NCBI GenBank assembly: GCA_026391755.1
Contig: JAPLDN010000038.1
Span: 1 to 6,225 of the forward strand
Direction: 5' to 3'
Source: Bacteroidota bacterium
Lineage (GTDB): Bacteria > Bacteroidota > Bacteroidia > Bacteroidales > FEN-979
Length of the DNA: 6,225 nt
In this document: positions 1 to 5,510 of the stretch, in pieces
Numbering within the stretch: position 1 is the stretch's first letter
Layout of the letters: the number at the start of each line of letters is the position of its first letter
The notes under the pieces: model-generated
The model's input: the letters and a program-made list of their open reading frames with translations, nothing else
Database searches by the model: none
What the model was told of the DNA's origin: nothing
Position numbers and translations under genes: made by a program

Positions 1-642
1 AATGATCCTGGGAATGGATCTGCCATTATTTTCAAAAACAATACCTGTCTTTGCAGGGCCGGCTTCCCGATTGGCAAGCTGTGGTGTAGCTCCGGGAGCT
101 GAATCACCGGTCAAGTGTTCTCCCGGCTGAGCAGTAAATCCTATCTTTCCGAAACTCCCGTTCCCGATAAGGGCTGTAACATAAAGGAACTTCGAAAAAT
201 AATTAACCATGAACATTTCTTCAAACCCCTGGGGCGTTTTCCTCGATTTGTTAGGGACCACACCTGCATTGCAGATCAGGATATCTATGGGCGCATAGTT
301 CTCCTTTAACTCTGATACGAGCTTTTCAATGCTCTTCGCATCCGAGAAATCCACCTGCAACATATGCACATCCTGGTTCCCGCTGAGTTTTTTAACCTCC
401 TCCCCTTTTACAGGAATTCCGCTCCTGCAAGCCATAATGGTTTTCGCGCCCAGTTTGGCAACTTCAACTGCGATGGCAAAGCCCAGGCCCGAGCTGGCCC
501 CGTCAACCACCACGGTCTTACCGTCAAGCCTGTCCGAATCATTGATGGTTCCAACCGGTACCTGCTTTTTAAACAGGTCCAGGATGCCGGTGACCGTCGC
601 CCTGAACGGGTCCTTGTATTTCTCCTGCTTATTTTCTTCCAT
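1..642 (-). CDS. SDR family NAD(P)-dependent oxidoreductase, C-terminus beyond the window edge
   Basis: The frame is open from ATG at 642 to base 1 (214 codons, no stop). The protein opens with a charged ~40-residue extension, then a Rossmann fold. The glycine-rich loop VDGASSGLG lies at residues 46-54, with Asp replacing the usual Thr of TGxxxGxG. MACRSG (70-75) ends beta-2, where an Arg usually suggests NADP(H). VDFSD is at 97-101, CNAG at 124-127 and VNY at 146-148. Motifs such as TPQGFE and MFMVNYFSKFL resemble retinol-dehydrogenase-like SDRs. The catalytic Ser and Tyr-x-x-x-Lys should follow PRII (211-214) but lie outside the window, so activity cannot be judged. Residues ~160-210 form a Gly/Pro/Ala-rich stretch longer than the usual loop before that strand. 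The start overlaps the last 14 bp of the sulfotransferase gene (ATGGAAGAAAATAA), which implies one transcript and coupled translation. SDR family is secure; the substrate is unknown. Confidence 0.9.
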   Translation of the reverse strand, partial: MEENKQEKYKDPFRATVTGILDLFKKQVPVGTINDSDRLDGKTVVVDGASSGLGFAIAVEVAKLGAKTIMACRSGIPVKGEEVKKLSGNQDVHMLQVDFSDAKSIEKLVSELKENYAPIDILICNAGVVPNKSRKTPQGFEEMFMVNYFSKFLYVTALIGNGSFGKIGFTAQPGEHLTGDSAPGATPQLANREAGPAKTGIVFENNGRSIPRII

Positions 643-1882
643 AATGTTCTTTGATAAAATCCTGGTAATGCGAAGTATGACGGTCAATGTCGGCTTCGGT
701 AAGCCCGAAATCGCCCAGCGAATACTGGTGGATCCCATGCTTGCGATGAGGGTGCTCGAGCTCATGTTGTCTGAAACTCTCGACCAGGGCTTGATTTAAC
801 CCACCATCCATGGAATAGATCCTCCCCATCTCCTTCATCGAGTCACCAATGAGATCTTTGTAGTAGATATCCAGGAATTTTTCCCCGTTCCCTTCCTGCA
901 ACCTGTAATTCAGCGCCTGTTCAAGCATATAGCCGGTTTTCCTCACCCAGTGGGCCGCAATCTTCCGTTCATCCACATCGTCGCTGAACATCATGTAATT
1001 GTATGTAAGCATGCTTAAATACGATGGTACCGATTCATATATATTCCTATGGGGCCATATGAATTTCACATCATTGAAATATTTCGTGATGAGGTGAGGG
1101 AACTCAAGATGATGGGGAGTTTTTAGCACCCATCGCTTTGCCGGTTTTACCCATTGAAGGAACTTCAGAAGTTTAACTGCATATTCGTATGCAGGAGACT
1201 GGTCCGTTGTTTCAAGCCAGGCAGCATACGAAGGAACATTCATCATGGCCTCGGTAGTCGTACTGAGGAAACTCACATCGAGCATCAGTATATCCTCTTC
1301 AGGCTGAAGGGCATCGATAGGATGGATCGCAAAGAAGCCAGGCGACATGAGTTCCACAGCCCTGACCGAATTGCGGGCCACTTTCACCCTCTTAGGATCT
1401 TCATAAACCCCCGAGGGCCTGAAATCAAGGTTTAACGGCGTTGGATTGATCACTTCCCAGCTGGGGATAACCCTGTGGTTGGGATCGACAGCAAGCAGGC
1501 GGTGAAGTTTTGTTGTCCCGGTCCTCTGAAGGCCTACAATGATCCAGGCAGGGTATAACTCCTGATCCAGTATTTCAGGGTGTTTCTTAAAATAATATTC
1601 GGCCCTCAGCCTGATGCTGATAAGGCTGGCCAGTCTTTCCCTGGTGATAAACCGACCTACAGGATGAAGATTCGCTTCATCGTTGATGGATTTAAGCATC
1701 CGTTCAACAGGTTCATCCTGAAAATCCCTGCCAAGGTCATTCAGGCCAGTCTGTTTTCTCGCTTTCCTGATAAGGTCGTCCTTGTCAAGCTTAATTTTAC
1801 TGCCGAGAAAATATGTATTCTTCCATACCGTATTTATACCTCTGATTAATAGCGGGCGTTTAGAGAAGTTGTTATTATTCAT
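629..1882 (-). CDS. PAPS-dependent sulfotransferase family protein (Sulfotransfer_3 type)
   Basis: 417 residues from ATG at 1882. The family transfers a sulfuryl group from PAPS to a hydroxyl or amine acceptor. The 5'-phosphosulfate-binding loop GLQRTGTTKLHRLLA is at residues 117-131. WVLKTPHHLEFP (251-262) is a conserved core motif. The 3'-phosphate-binding segment FIWPHRN...SVPSY (274-288) supplies Arg279 and Ser284/Ser287. The C-terminal RKHGIHQYSLGDFGL block (380-394) is typical of bacterial Sulfotransfer_3 proteins. No signal peptide is seen, so it should be cytoplasmic or membrane-peripheral. The frame stays open upstream to a TTG at 1990, but those 36 codons run through a GC-rich hairpin and into a probable promoter and look non-coding; ATG 1882 also has an AT-rich leader, normal for Bacteroidota. 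The SDR gene follows with a 14-bp overlap. The acceptor is not identifiable; a lipid or other hydrophobic alcohol is an inference from the SDR and DUF1214 neighbours. Confidence 0.92.
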   Translation of the reverse strand: MNNNNFSKRPLLIRGINTVWKNTYFLGSKIKLDKDDLIRKARKQTGLNDLGRDFQDEPVERMLKSINDEANLHPVGRFITRERLASLISIRLRAEYYFKKHPEILDQELYPAWIIVGLQRTGTTKLHRLLAVDPNHRVIPSWEVINPTPLNLDFRPSGVYEDPKRVKVARNSVRAVELMSPGFFAIHPIDALQPEEDILMLDVSFLSTTTEAMMNVPSYAAWLETTDQSPAYEYAVKLLKFLQWVKPAKRWVLKTPHHLEFPHLITKYFNDVKFIWPHRNIYESVPSYLSMLTYNYMMFSDDVDERKIAAHWVRKTGYMLEQALNYRLQEGNGEKFLDIYYKDLIGDSMKEMGRIYSMDGGLNQALVESFRQHELEHPHRKHGIHQYSLGDFGLTEADIDRHTSHYQDFIKEHYGRK

Positions 1883-1914
1883 TAACACATTATAATTAAA
1901 TAATTCAATGGCAT

Positions 1915-1946
1915 GAACTCCGGGGTCAAGCCCGGGCCCCGGGTTC
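1915..1946. repeat. GC-rich stem-loop in the sulfotransferase leader
   Basis: The arms GAAC-T-CCGGGG (1915-1925) and CCCCGGGTTC (1937-1946) pair over 10 bp with a single bulged T. They enclose an 11-nt loop that itself holds the palindrome CCCGGG. The element sits in otherwise AT-rich intergenic DNA, about 35 bp upstream of the sulfotransferase ATG and inside its predicted 5' leader. No U-tract follows it in the minus direction, so it is not a standard terminator. It could be a dispersed palindromic repeat or a leader structure affecting translation or mRNA stability; one copy cannot distinguish these. Confidence 0.6.
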
Positions 1947-1987
1947 CTCAGCAAGCTGGCGGAAATTTTCAGGGAGAAATTAGAATG

Positions 1988-1995
1988 CAAAAATA
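1988..1995 (-). promoter_or_regulatory. Candidate Bacteroidota -7 box for the sulfotransferase-SDR unit
   Basis: Read on the minus strand the bases are TATTTTTG followed by C, a full match to the Bacteroidota sigma-ABfr -7 consensus TAnnTTTG(Y). I find no TTG at the expected ~19-21 nt upstream, so the -33 half is poor. Transcription would begin near 1982, giving a leader of ~100 nt that contains the GC-rich hairpin. Confidence 0.45.
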
Positions 1996-2067
1996 AACCA
2001 ATGTTCTAAAAGAATCCTCTTATGGGGAAACAATTTATTGACATGGTATTAAACTCAACGGATGGAG

Positions 2068-2104
2068 AAAAAAAAACTGCAATCGGTTATTCCGACTGCA
2101 GTTT
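2068..2104 (-). terminator. Intrinsic terminator after the small secreted protein gene
   Basis: On the minus strand, AAACTGCAGTCGG (2104-2092) pairs with CCGATTGCAGTTT (2086-2074) across a 5-nt loop. This gives a 13-bp stem with one G-U pair. A run of nine T follows immediately (2076-2068, the first three also closing the stem). It begins 20 bp after the TAA at 2124-2126. The opposite strand would have an A-C mismatch instead of the G-U pair and a weaker downstream T-tract, so the direction is clear. It separates the gene to its right from the sulfotransferase transcription unit. Confidence 0.9.
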
Positions 2105-2123
2105 CCTTAAAAAGAACCTGATA

Positions 2124-2732
2124 TTAACTGTTCTCGAAACGAATTTTAACTTTATATGTATAGGGGTATATGTTATTCGAATTATTGGCAACATAGACAG
2201 AAAGCCTCTGTTTTACGTACTCTTCGATGCGCTTCGACGGAGCAGTCATGTCCTTAACAGTGATCTTCCCGTTGCCCGACAGAATAAAGGTTACATAAAA
2301 CCCGGCATTGTCTTCCTGCTCGTTCAGTGTAAAATCAGGCGAAACCAACAACGTTTTAAGGATTTTTTGCAGTTGTTTCATTTCCGGAGATTTTTTATCA
2401 GATGCATTCACAGAAACTGATGGCTGTTCAGGTAAGCTGCTCTCAGAAGTCAAATCCGATTCAGTATTATCGTCATTGATATCAGCTTCGAGGGGTAAAG
2501 CAGGTTTAAGGTCGATGAAAATCGATTCATTCATTGAATAAACTTCATCATCAAAAGTTGCTTCCCTTGGATTGGTTGGAGCAAGGGAATTTAAGGAGAA
2601 GTCGGTAAATTCATTTCTGACAGAGGCTTCTACGGTTTTATCGTTGCCTGCGTAAAGAACATTTACCTGGCTGCATATAAATATACTGGTTATCATTAAA
2701 AGACTAATGATTATTTTGCTTTTTGGTTTCAT
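2124..2732 (-). CDS. Small secreted or periplasmic protein of unknown function
   Basis: 202 residues from ATG at 2732. Residues 1-28 form a classic signal peptide: MKPKSK, then a hydrophobic core IIISLLMITSIFI, then cleavage probably after VLYA. Cys20 lies in the hydrophobic core after Ile, so it is not a lipobox. Residues ~60-115 are acidic and Ser/Asp/Glu/Pro-rich and look like a disordered linker. The C-terminal ~85 residues look folded: an amphipathic helix (PEMKQLQKILKTLL), then FYVTFILSGNGKITV (145-159), a helix KRIEEYVKQRL and a final strand YKVKIRFE. The pattern 'V.F.....GKI.V ... YVK..L ... V.IRF' recalls small Bacteroidota exported proteins and, more distantly, TonB C-terminal-like folds, but I cannot assign a family. 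The track-style upstream start at 2786 would lie upstream of the -7 box at 2772-2779 and is rejected. It lies 80 bp after the AraC-type gene on the same strand and ends in a strong terminator. Confidence 0.82.
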   Translation of the reverse strand: MKPKSKIIISLLMITSIFICSQVNVLYAGNDKTVEASVRNEFTDFSLNSLAPTNPREATFDDEVYSMNESIFIDLKPALPLEADINDDNTESDLTSESSLPEQPSVSVNASDKKSPEMKQLQKILKTLLVSPDFTLNEQEDNAGFYVTFILSGNGKITVKDMTAPSKRIEEYVKQRLSVYVANNSNNIYPYTYKVKIRFENS

Positions 2733-2771
2733 AATTTTTAAATGGATTAAATTAATTTTAAAAATCTGACA

Positions 2772-2779
2772 CAAAAATA
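2772..2779 (-). promoter_or_regulatory. Candidate -7 box for the small secreted protein gene
   Basis: The minus strand reads TATTTTTG followed by T, matching TAnnTTTG(Y). The nearest upstream TTG that could serve as -33 is 27 nt away, longer than the usual ~19-21 nt, so the match is partial. A start near 2766 would give a leader of roughly 35 nt to ATG 2732. No terminator is visible between the AraC-type stop at 2813 and this box, so read-through from the regulator is also possible. Confidence 0.45.
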
Positions 2780-2812
2780 CAACCATCCGCCTTTCGGTCT
2801 GTTATACAATTG

Positions 2813-3385
2813 TTAAGATGTTTTATATGATTTACAGATAGGCTTATTTTCGCTTGCATGGACTTTTTTAAACTGCGTCAGTGTCAGCCCTGTTTCCTTT
2901 TTAAACTGAGCCGACAGATGTGAGGTGCAGCTGTAATGTACTTTATAAGCAACTTCACTGAAGGAAAGATCTTCGTTAATGATAATCTCTTTTACCCTGT
3001 CAATTTTCTGACGTATATAATATTTTTCTATGGAATTCCCATGTATCGCCGAAAAAAGATTGCTGAGATAATGATAGCTGTAGCCTAATTTTGTACTGAT
3101 ATGGTCCGAAAAATTTGATTTCAGCAAATCCCCTGAATTATATACCAGGTCGGAAATGGAATTCTTTATTTTTTCAACCAGGATGTGCTCGTTGTCATTG
3201 ACGAGTTCAAAGCCGAGATCATTTAATAAGATTTTAAGGTTGTCAATCCTGTCGGGGCTCATGTCATCACTGATCTCAATCTCCTCTCCCGTTAAGATAA
3301 CGTCATGAAAATTGTGTTTCTCCAATTCAGATTTTACCACCAGTTTACAGCGGACACAAACCATATTCTTAAGATAGACTTTCAT
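2813..3385 (-). CDS. AraC-family transcriptional regulator with HMA-like N-terminal domain
   Basis: 190 residues from ATG at 3385. Residues 1-66 resemble a ferredoxin-like heavy-metal-associated (HMA) fold: strand MKVYLKN, then MVCVRC with Cys10-x-x-Cys13, a helix, EEIEIS, and a second helix ending in LGFEL. Residues ~68-175 form a two-HTH AraC/XylS DNA-binding domain: HISTKLGYSYHYLSNLFSAIHG...YYIRQKIDRVKEII, then LSFSEVAYKVHYSCTSHLSAQFKKETGLTLTQFKK. Proteins of this length and architecture recur in Bacteroidota, often near metal transport genes, though none is visible here. CxxC could bind a soft metal or sense redox state (inference). The frame extends upstream to a TTG at 3397, but that codon overlaps the -7 box, so ATG 3385 is preferred. 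It lies between the DUF1214 gene and the secreted protein gene on the same strand. Its codon use is AT-rich compared with the flanking enzymes. Confidence 0.92.
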   Translation of the reverse strand: MKVYLKNMVCVRCKLVVKSELEKHNFHDVILTGEEIEISDDMSPDRIDNLKILLNDLGFELVNDNEHILVEKIKNSISDLVYNSGDLLKSNFSDHISTKLGYSYHYLSNLFSAIHGNSIEKYYIRQKIDRVKEIIINEDLSFSEVAYKVHYSCTSHLSAQFKKETGLTLTQFKKVHASENKPICKSYKTS

Positions 3386-3394
3386 ATTAACCTG

Positions 3395-3424
3395 CAAAAT
3401 TAGATTCTAAACCGCGGAAGGCAA
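3395..3424 (-). promoter_or_regulatory. Near-consensus Bacteroidota promoter of the AraC-family regulator
   Basis: On the minus strand a TTG (3424-3422) is followed by exactly 19 nt and then TAATTTTG (3402-3395) with C next, a full match to the TTG-N19-21-TAnnTTTG consensus. AT-rich DNA lies upstream (about 3431-3455), which could act as an UP-like element. The expected start point, near 3388-3390, is only a few bases before ATG 3385, so the mRNA would be almost leaderless. Confidence 0.7.
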
Positions 3425-3454
3425 TTACACATTTATCTTTATTTTTTATATAAT

Positions 3455-3464
3455 TTACCGGTAA
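3455..3464. repeat. Short perfect palindrome upstream of the regulator promoter
   Basis: TTACCGGTAA is a 10-bp perfect inverted repeat with no spacer. It lies about 30 bp upstream of the -33 box of the AraC-type gene and 8 bp downstream of the DUF1214 stop on the minus strand. The position would suit a regulator-binding site, but AraC proteins usually bind direct repeats and a 10-bp palindrome can arise by chance. It is not a terminator, as it has no loop and no T-tract directly after it. Confidence 0.25.
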
Positions 3465-3471
3465 TCCCTGT

Positions 3472-4677
3472 TCAGGACTGCCGACTACGGACTGCCGACT
3501 GCCGACTGCCGACTACTATCACCCTGCATGCCGGTTCTGTAGCTGCCGAGCCGGGAGCCAGGCGGTACCATCTCCAGAGCATAGTGCCTTCGGAATGCCC
3601 GCATGTATTGATCCAGTTGGGCATTCCCGGATCTGAATGCGCCACGATCACCTTTACAGAGCCGTCGGGTTCATATTTTGCCGAAGCTTTATTTATACAT
3701 ATAGTAAAATACCTGTAGTCAAGTGACTCCATCCAGTAGTTGTTCAGCTGGAAATTCCAGGAATCACATTCGGGCGGCTGTACCTCTATCAGTAAAGCCT
3801 CGTCAGCAGCCAGCTTCCAATAGCTGTGATAATAAATAATAGAGGCATCGCCTCCTGCACTATTTGATTTTTCCGGATCAAAGAGTGGCAGTTTGTTTGC
3901 ATGCTCCCTAAAGCCTCTGGCCCAGTTGGAAAACATCAGGGCTGCCCCTCCCACGAACATGGATGCGGTTTTCAGTCCTTCGTCAACCATTGCCGGTGTA
4001 ATATTCCCCGGACTTATCCGTCCATCGAGGTTCTCGATGCTTACTTCAGCAGGAGTTTCGGCAAAGCGGTCGAGAAATGTCTGGCGAAGCATCAACATGC
4101 TGGTAGTTTCCTCGATCTTAAGCCAGTTCTTTCCTTTCTTTTCCCTGCTCAGGATGACTTCAAAACTGCCGTCGGGCTCATATAAAATTTCATCATGCTG
4201 AAGGACCGCGCATGGCGCCATTCCTCCTGTAGTCCCGTAATTCCCGTTCTGGGTGAACAGACCGAAATAATGCACTGTATTCCTCTTTCCTTTTAGACGG
4301 TATTCAAACTCCCCGCTGATCTGGGCGTTGAAATAGTAATTGTCGGGGTTGTCGGCTCCCAGTTTGATTGTTTCATGGGCGGTACGCCTGAGGACAGGAA
4401 ACGAGGGGTCATTATATTCCATGAAGGCTTCAAGTCCGCCCCTGGTCAGTCGGCTCAGGTAACGCAAGCCTTCGGCCTGGTTGAAAGCATCCCCTGGTGC
4501 ACCCGGCATTTTCAGGGCCGCACCGGCTGCTTTAAGGTTATCGCAGAATTCATCCCATGCCTTACCCGAAACGATTCGCTCATAGTGGATATCATCCGCA
4601 GTCTTACCTTTAATCTTTAGAACAACAGACTGCCAGGCCTTCATTAACCTGAGGAAGAAAAACAGCAACTTAGACAT
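3472..4677 (-). CDS. DUF1214 domain-containing protein with a C-terminus read through a tandem repeat
   Basis: 401 residues from ATG at 4677. Residues ~1-20 are hydrophobic/basic (SKLLFFFLRLMKAW) and could be a membrane anchor or amphipathic helix; no clear cleavage site follows. The middle has the motif GADNPDNYYFNAQISGEFEYRLKG (107-130), typical of proteins carrying DUF1214. The C-terminal domain (~285-385) has DEALLIEVQPPECDSWNFQL, YWMESLD, INKASAKYEPDGSVKVIVAHSDPGMPNWI and WRWYRL. This matches the DUF1214 pattern of a beta-sandwich with NPDGS-like, NWL-like and R-Y motifs. The family has no firm biochemical function known to me; members often sit beside sulfotransferases, SDRs and lipid or steroid genes, which fits here. 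The natural protein probably ended near residue 387: the last ~14 residues (VVGSRQSAVRSRQS) are encoded by the GACTGCC repeat. The start is 47 bp from the divergent SDR start. No intrinsic terminator is visible after it. Confidence 0.85.
   Translation of the reverse strand: MSKLLFFFLRLMKAWQSVVLKIKGKTADDIHYERIVSGKAWDEFCDNLKAAGAALKMPGAPGDAFNQAEGLRYLSRLTRGGLEAFMEYNDPSFPVLRRTAHETIKLGADNPDNYYFNAQISGEFEYRLKGKRNTVHYFGLFTQNGNYGTTGGMAPCAVLQHDEILYEPDGSFEVILSREKKGKNWLKIEETTSMLMLRQTFLDRFAETPAEVSIENLDGRISPGNITPAMVDEGLKTASMFVGGAALMFSNWARGFREHANKLPLFDPEKSNSAGGDASIIYYHSYWKLAADEALLIEVQPPECDSWNFQLNNYWMESLDYRYFTICINKASAKYEPDGSVKVIVAHSDPGMPNWINTCGHSEGTMLWRWYRLAPGSAATEPACRVIVVGSRQSAVRSRQS
3476..3517. repeat. GACTGCC heptanucleotide tandem repeat
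   Basis: Six adjacent heptamers: GACTGCC, GACTACG, GACTGCC, GACTGCC, GACTGCC, GACTACT. Four are exact and two vary in the last three bases (minus-strand unit GGCAGTC). The array makes up the last 42 bp before the TGA of the DUF1214 gene (3472-3474), so it is translated as the peptide tail. Since 7 is not a multiple of 3, each gain or loss of a unit changes the reading frame of the tail. From memory, similar GGCAGTC-type heptamer runs are scattered in Bacteroidota genomes, usually between genes. Confidence 0.9.
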
Positions 4678-4724
4678 TCCGCGGAAATTAAGTATTATTG
4701 CAGGCCGTAAATTTAGGAAATTTC
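4678..4724. promoter_or_regulatory. Short divergent intergenic region between the DUF1214 and second SDR genes
   Basis: These 47 bp must hold start signals for two divergent genes, unless promoters lie inside the coding regions. TAAATTTA (4708-4715) is self-complementary and matches the -7 consensus in five of six fixed positions on both strands, but I see no properly spaced TTG for either. AGGA (4715-4718) lies 6 bp before ATG 4725 and is a fair Shine-Dalgarno for the plus-strand SDR. No ribosome-binding sequence is evident before ATG 4677. Confidence 0.3.
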
Positions 4725-5510
4725 ATGAAAGAAGGGAAATGGGCCATGATCGCAGGATCTGCTGACGGATTGGGAGAAGCGTTCACCGAAAGCCTTGCTG
4801 CGCAGGGGTTTAACCTTATACTAATTGATCGTCAGGAAGAGGCGTTAAATGAGATCGTATTGAAGGTCGAGAGGAAGTACGGGATTAAAACCGTGAAATT
4901 GCAGCTCGACCTGGCCGATGAGGATGCATGGAAAATATGTATGGGCCCGATGCAGGAAACGGGATGCAGTATGCTAGTGTATTGTGCGGCGATGTCGGAG
5001 GTTAAACCTTTCCTGGAACATAATGCAGCGAATCTCGAACGATTCATTGATGTGAATAACCGCACAGCTATGCTTCTCGTGCATGCTTTTGCCGGGTATC
5101 TCAGGGATACAAAAAAGACCGGGAAAATATTGTTGATGTCATCCCTGGCCGGACTGCTGGCCCCGGTCTTTATTACTCCCTACGCGGCATCCAAGGCATT
5201 TCTCATTTCCCTTGCGCGTTCATTGTATTACGAATTCAAGCCATTGAATATCGGGATCAGTGTTTGCTGTTCAGGCATTATCAAAACACCTAAATTTCTG
5301 GAGAGTCATCCACAGGGCCTTGTGAGCATGGCTGATCCAAATAAGGTTGCCGGGTATGCTATCAGGATGTGCGGAAAAAAAGCGGTTTGTATCCACGGAT
5401 GGACAAACCGCCTGAATTATTTCGTGGTTTCAAAGTTTCTGCCCGCTTCACTTGCTTCTTACTTCGTGAACCGGGCCATGCAAAAAATGTACCCTATTCT
5501 CTCCCGATGA
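4725..5510 (+). CDS. SDR family NAD(P)-dependent oxidoreductase (complete)
   Basis: 261 residues from ATG at 4725, preceded by AGGA. It is a classical-length SDR with all catalytic residues. The cofactor loop IAGSADGLG is at residues 9-17, with Ala in place of the usual Thr. Asp35 at the end of beta-2 (LILIDRQ) suggests NAD(H) preference (inference). LDLAD is at 61-65. The usual NNAG is replaced by VYCAA (85-89). VNN is at 110-112, the catalytic Ser is in LLMSSLAG (136-143), and Tyr153-A-A-S-Lys157 is the active-site pair. The region GISVCCSGIIKTPKF (177-191) is the post-catalytic substrate/cofactor segment. The C-terminus (226-258) is hydrophobic and basic, as in SDRs acting on long-chain acyl or steroid-like substrates. 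An in-frame TTG at 4698 is an alternative start but adds no domain. It is divergent from the DUF1214 gene, and its end overlaps citrate synthase by 17 bp. The substrate is unknown. Confidence 0.93.
   Translation: MKEGKWAMIAGSADGLGEAFTESLAAQGFNLILIDRQEEALNEIVLKVERKYGIKTVKLQLDLADEDAWKICMGPMQETGCSMLVYCAAMSEVKPFLEHNAANLERFIDVNNRTAMLLVHAFAGYLRDTKKTGKILLMSSLAGLLAPVFITPYAASKAFLISLARSLYYEFKPLNIGISVCCSGIIKTPKFLESHPQGLVSMADPNKVAGYAIRMCGKKAVCIHGWTNRLNYFVVSKFLPASLASYFVNRAMQKMYPILSR

Noticed and set aside
120..190. Possible frameshift or stop in the first SDR near 145
   Set aside because: An apparent TAG came from a misread of one base; careful reverse-complementing (codons ...TTC CTT TAT GTT ACA...) shows the frame is open to the window edge.
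329..799. Plus-strand open frames over 115-799, 1154-1435, 1580-1849, 2022-2420, 2308-2541, 3893-4201, 4375-4620 and 5869-6114
   Set aside because: Each lies opposite a well-supported minus-strand gene (the 2022 frame also crosses a terminator), and their translations show no recognisable motif or ribosome-binding site.
1883..1990. N-terminal extension of the sulfotransferase from TTG at 1990
   Set aside because: The codons pass through the GC hairpin, show no similarity to the family, and begin on top of the predicted -7 box.
2670..2732. Lipoprotein signal at Cys20 of the small secreted protein
   Set aside because: The residue before the Cys is Ile and the Cys lies within the hydrophobic core; the lipobox small residue at -1 is missing, so an ordinary cleaved signal peptide fits better.
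3410..3471. Intrinsic terminator after the DUF1214 gene
   Set aside because: The only inverted repeat (3455-3464) has no loop and the following AT-rich DNA has no clean T-run on the minus strand.
4721..4730. TTTCATGAAA palindrome over the start codon of the second SDR
   Set aside because: A 10-bp palindrome of common bases around an ATG can easily arise by chance, and there is no second copy.
4832..5065. Minus-strand 77-codon frame inside the second SDR
   Set aside because: It is a shadow of the SDR Rossmann region on the plus strand, with no motif of its own.
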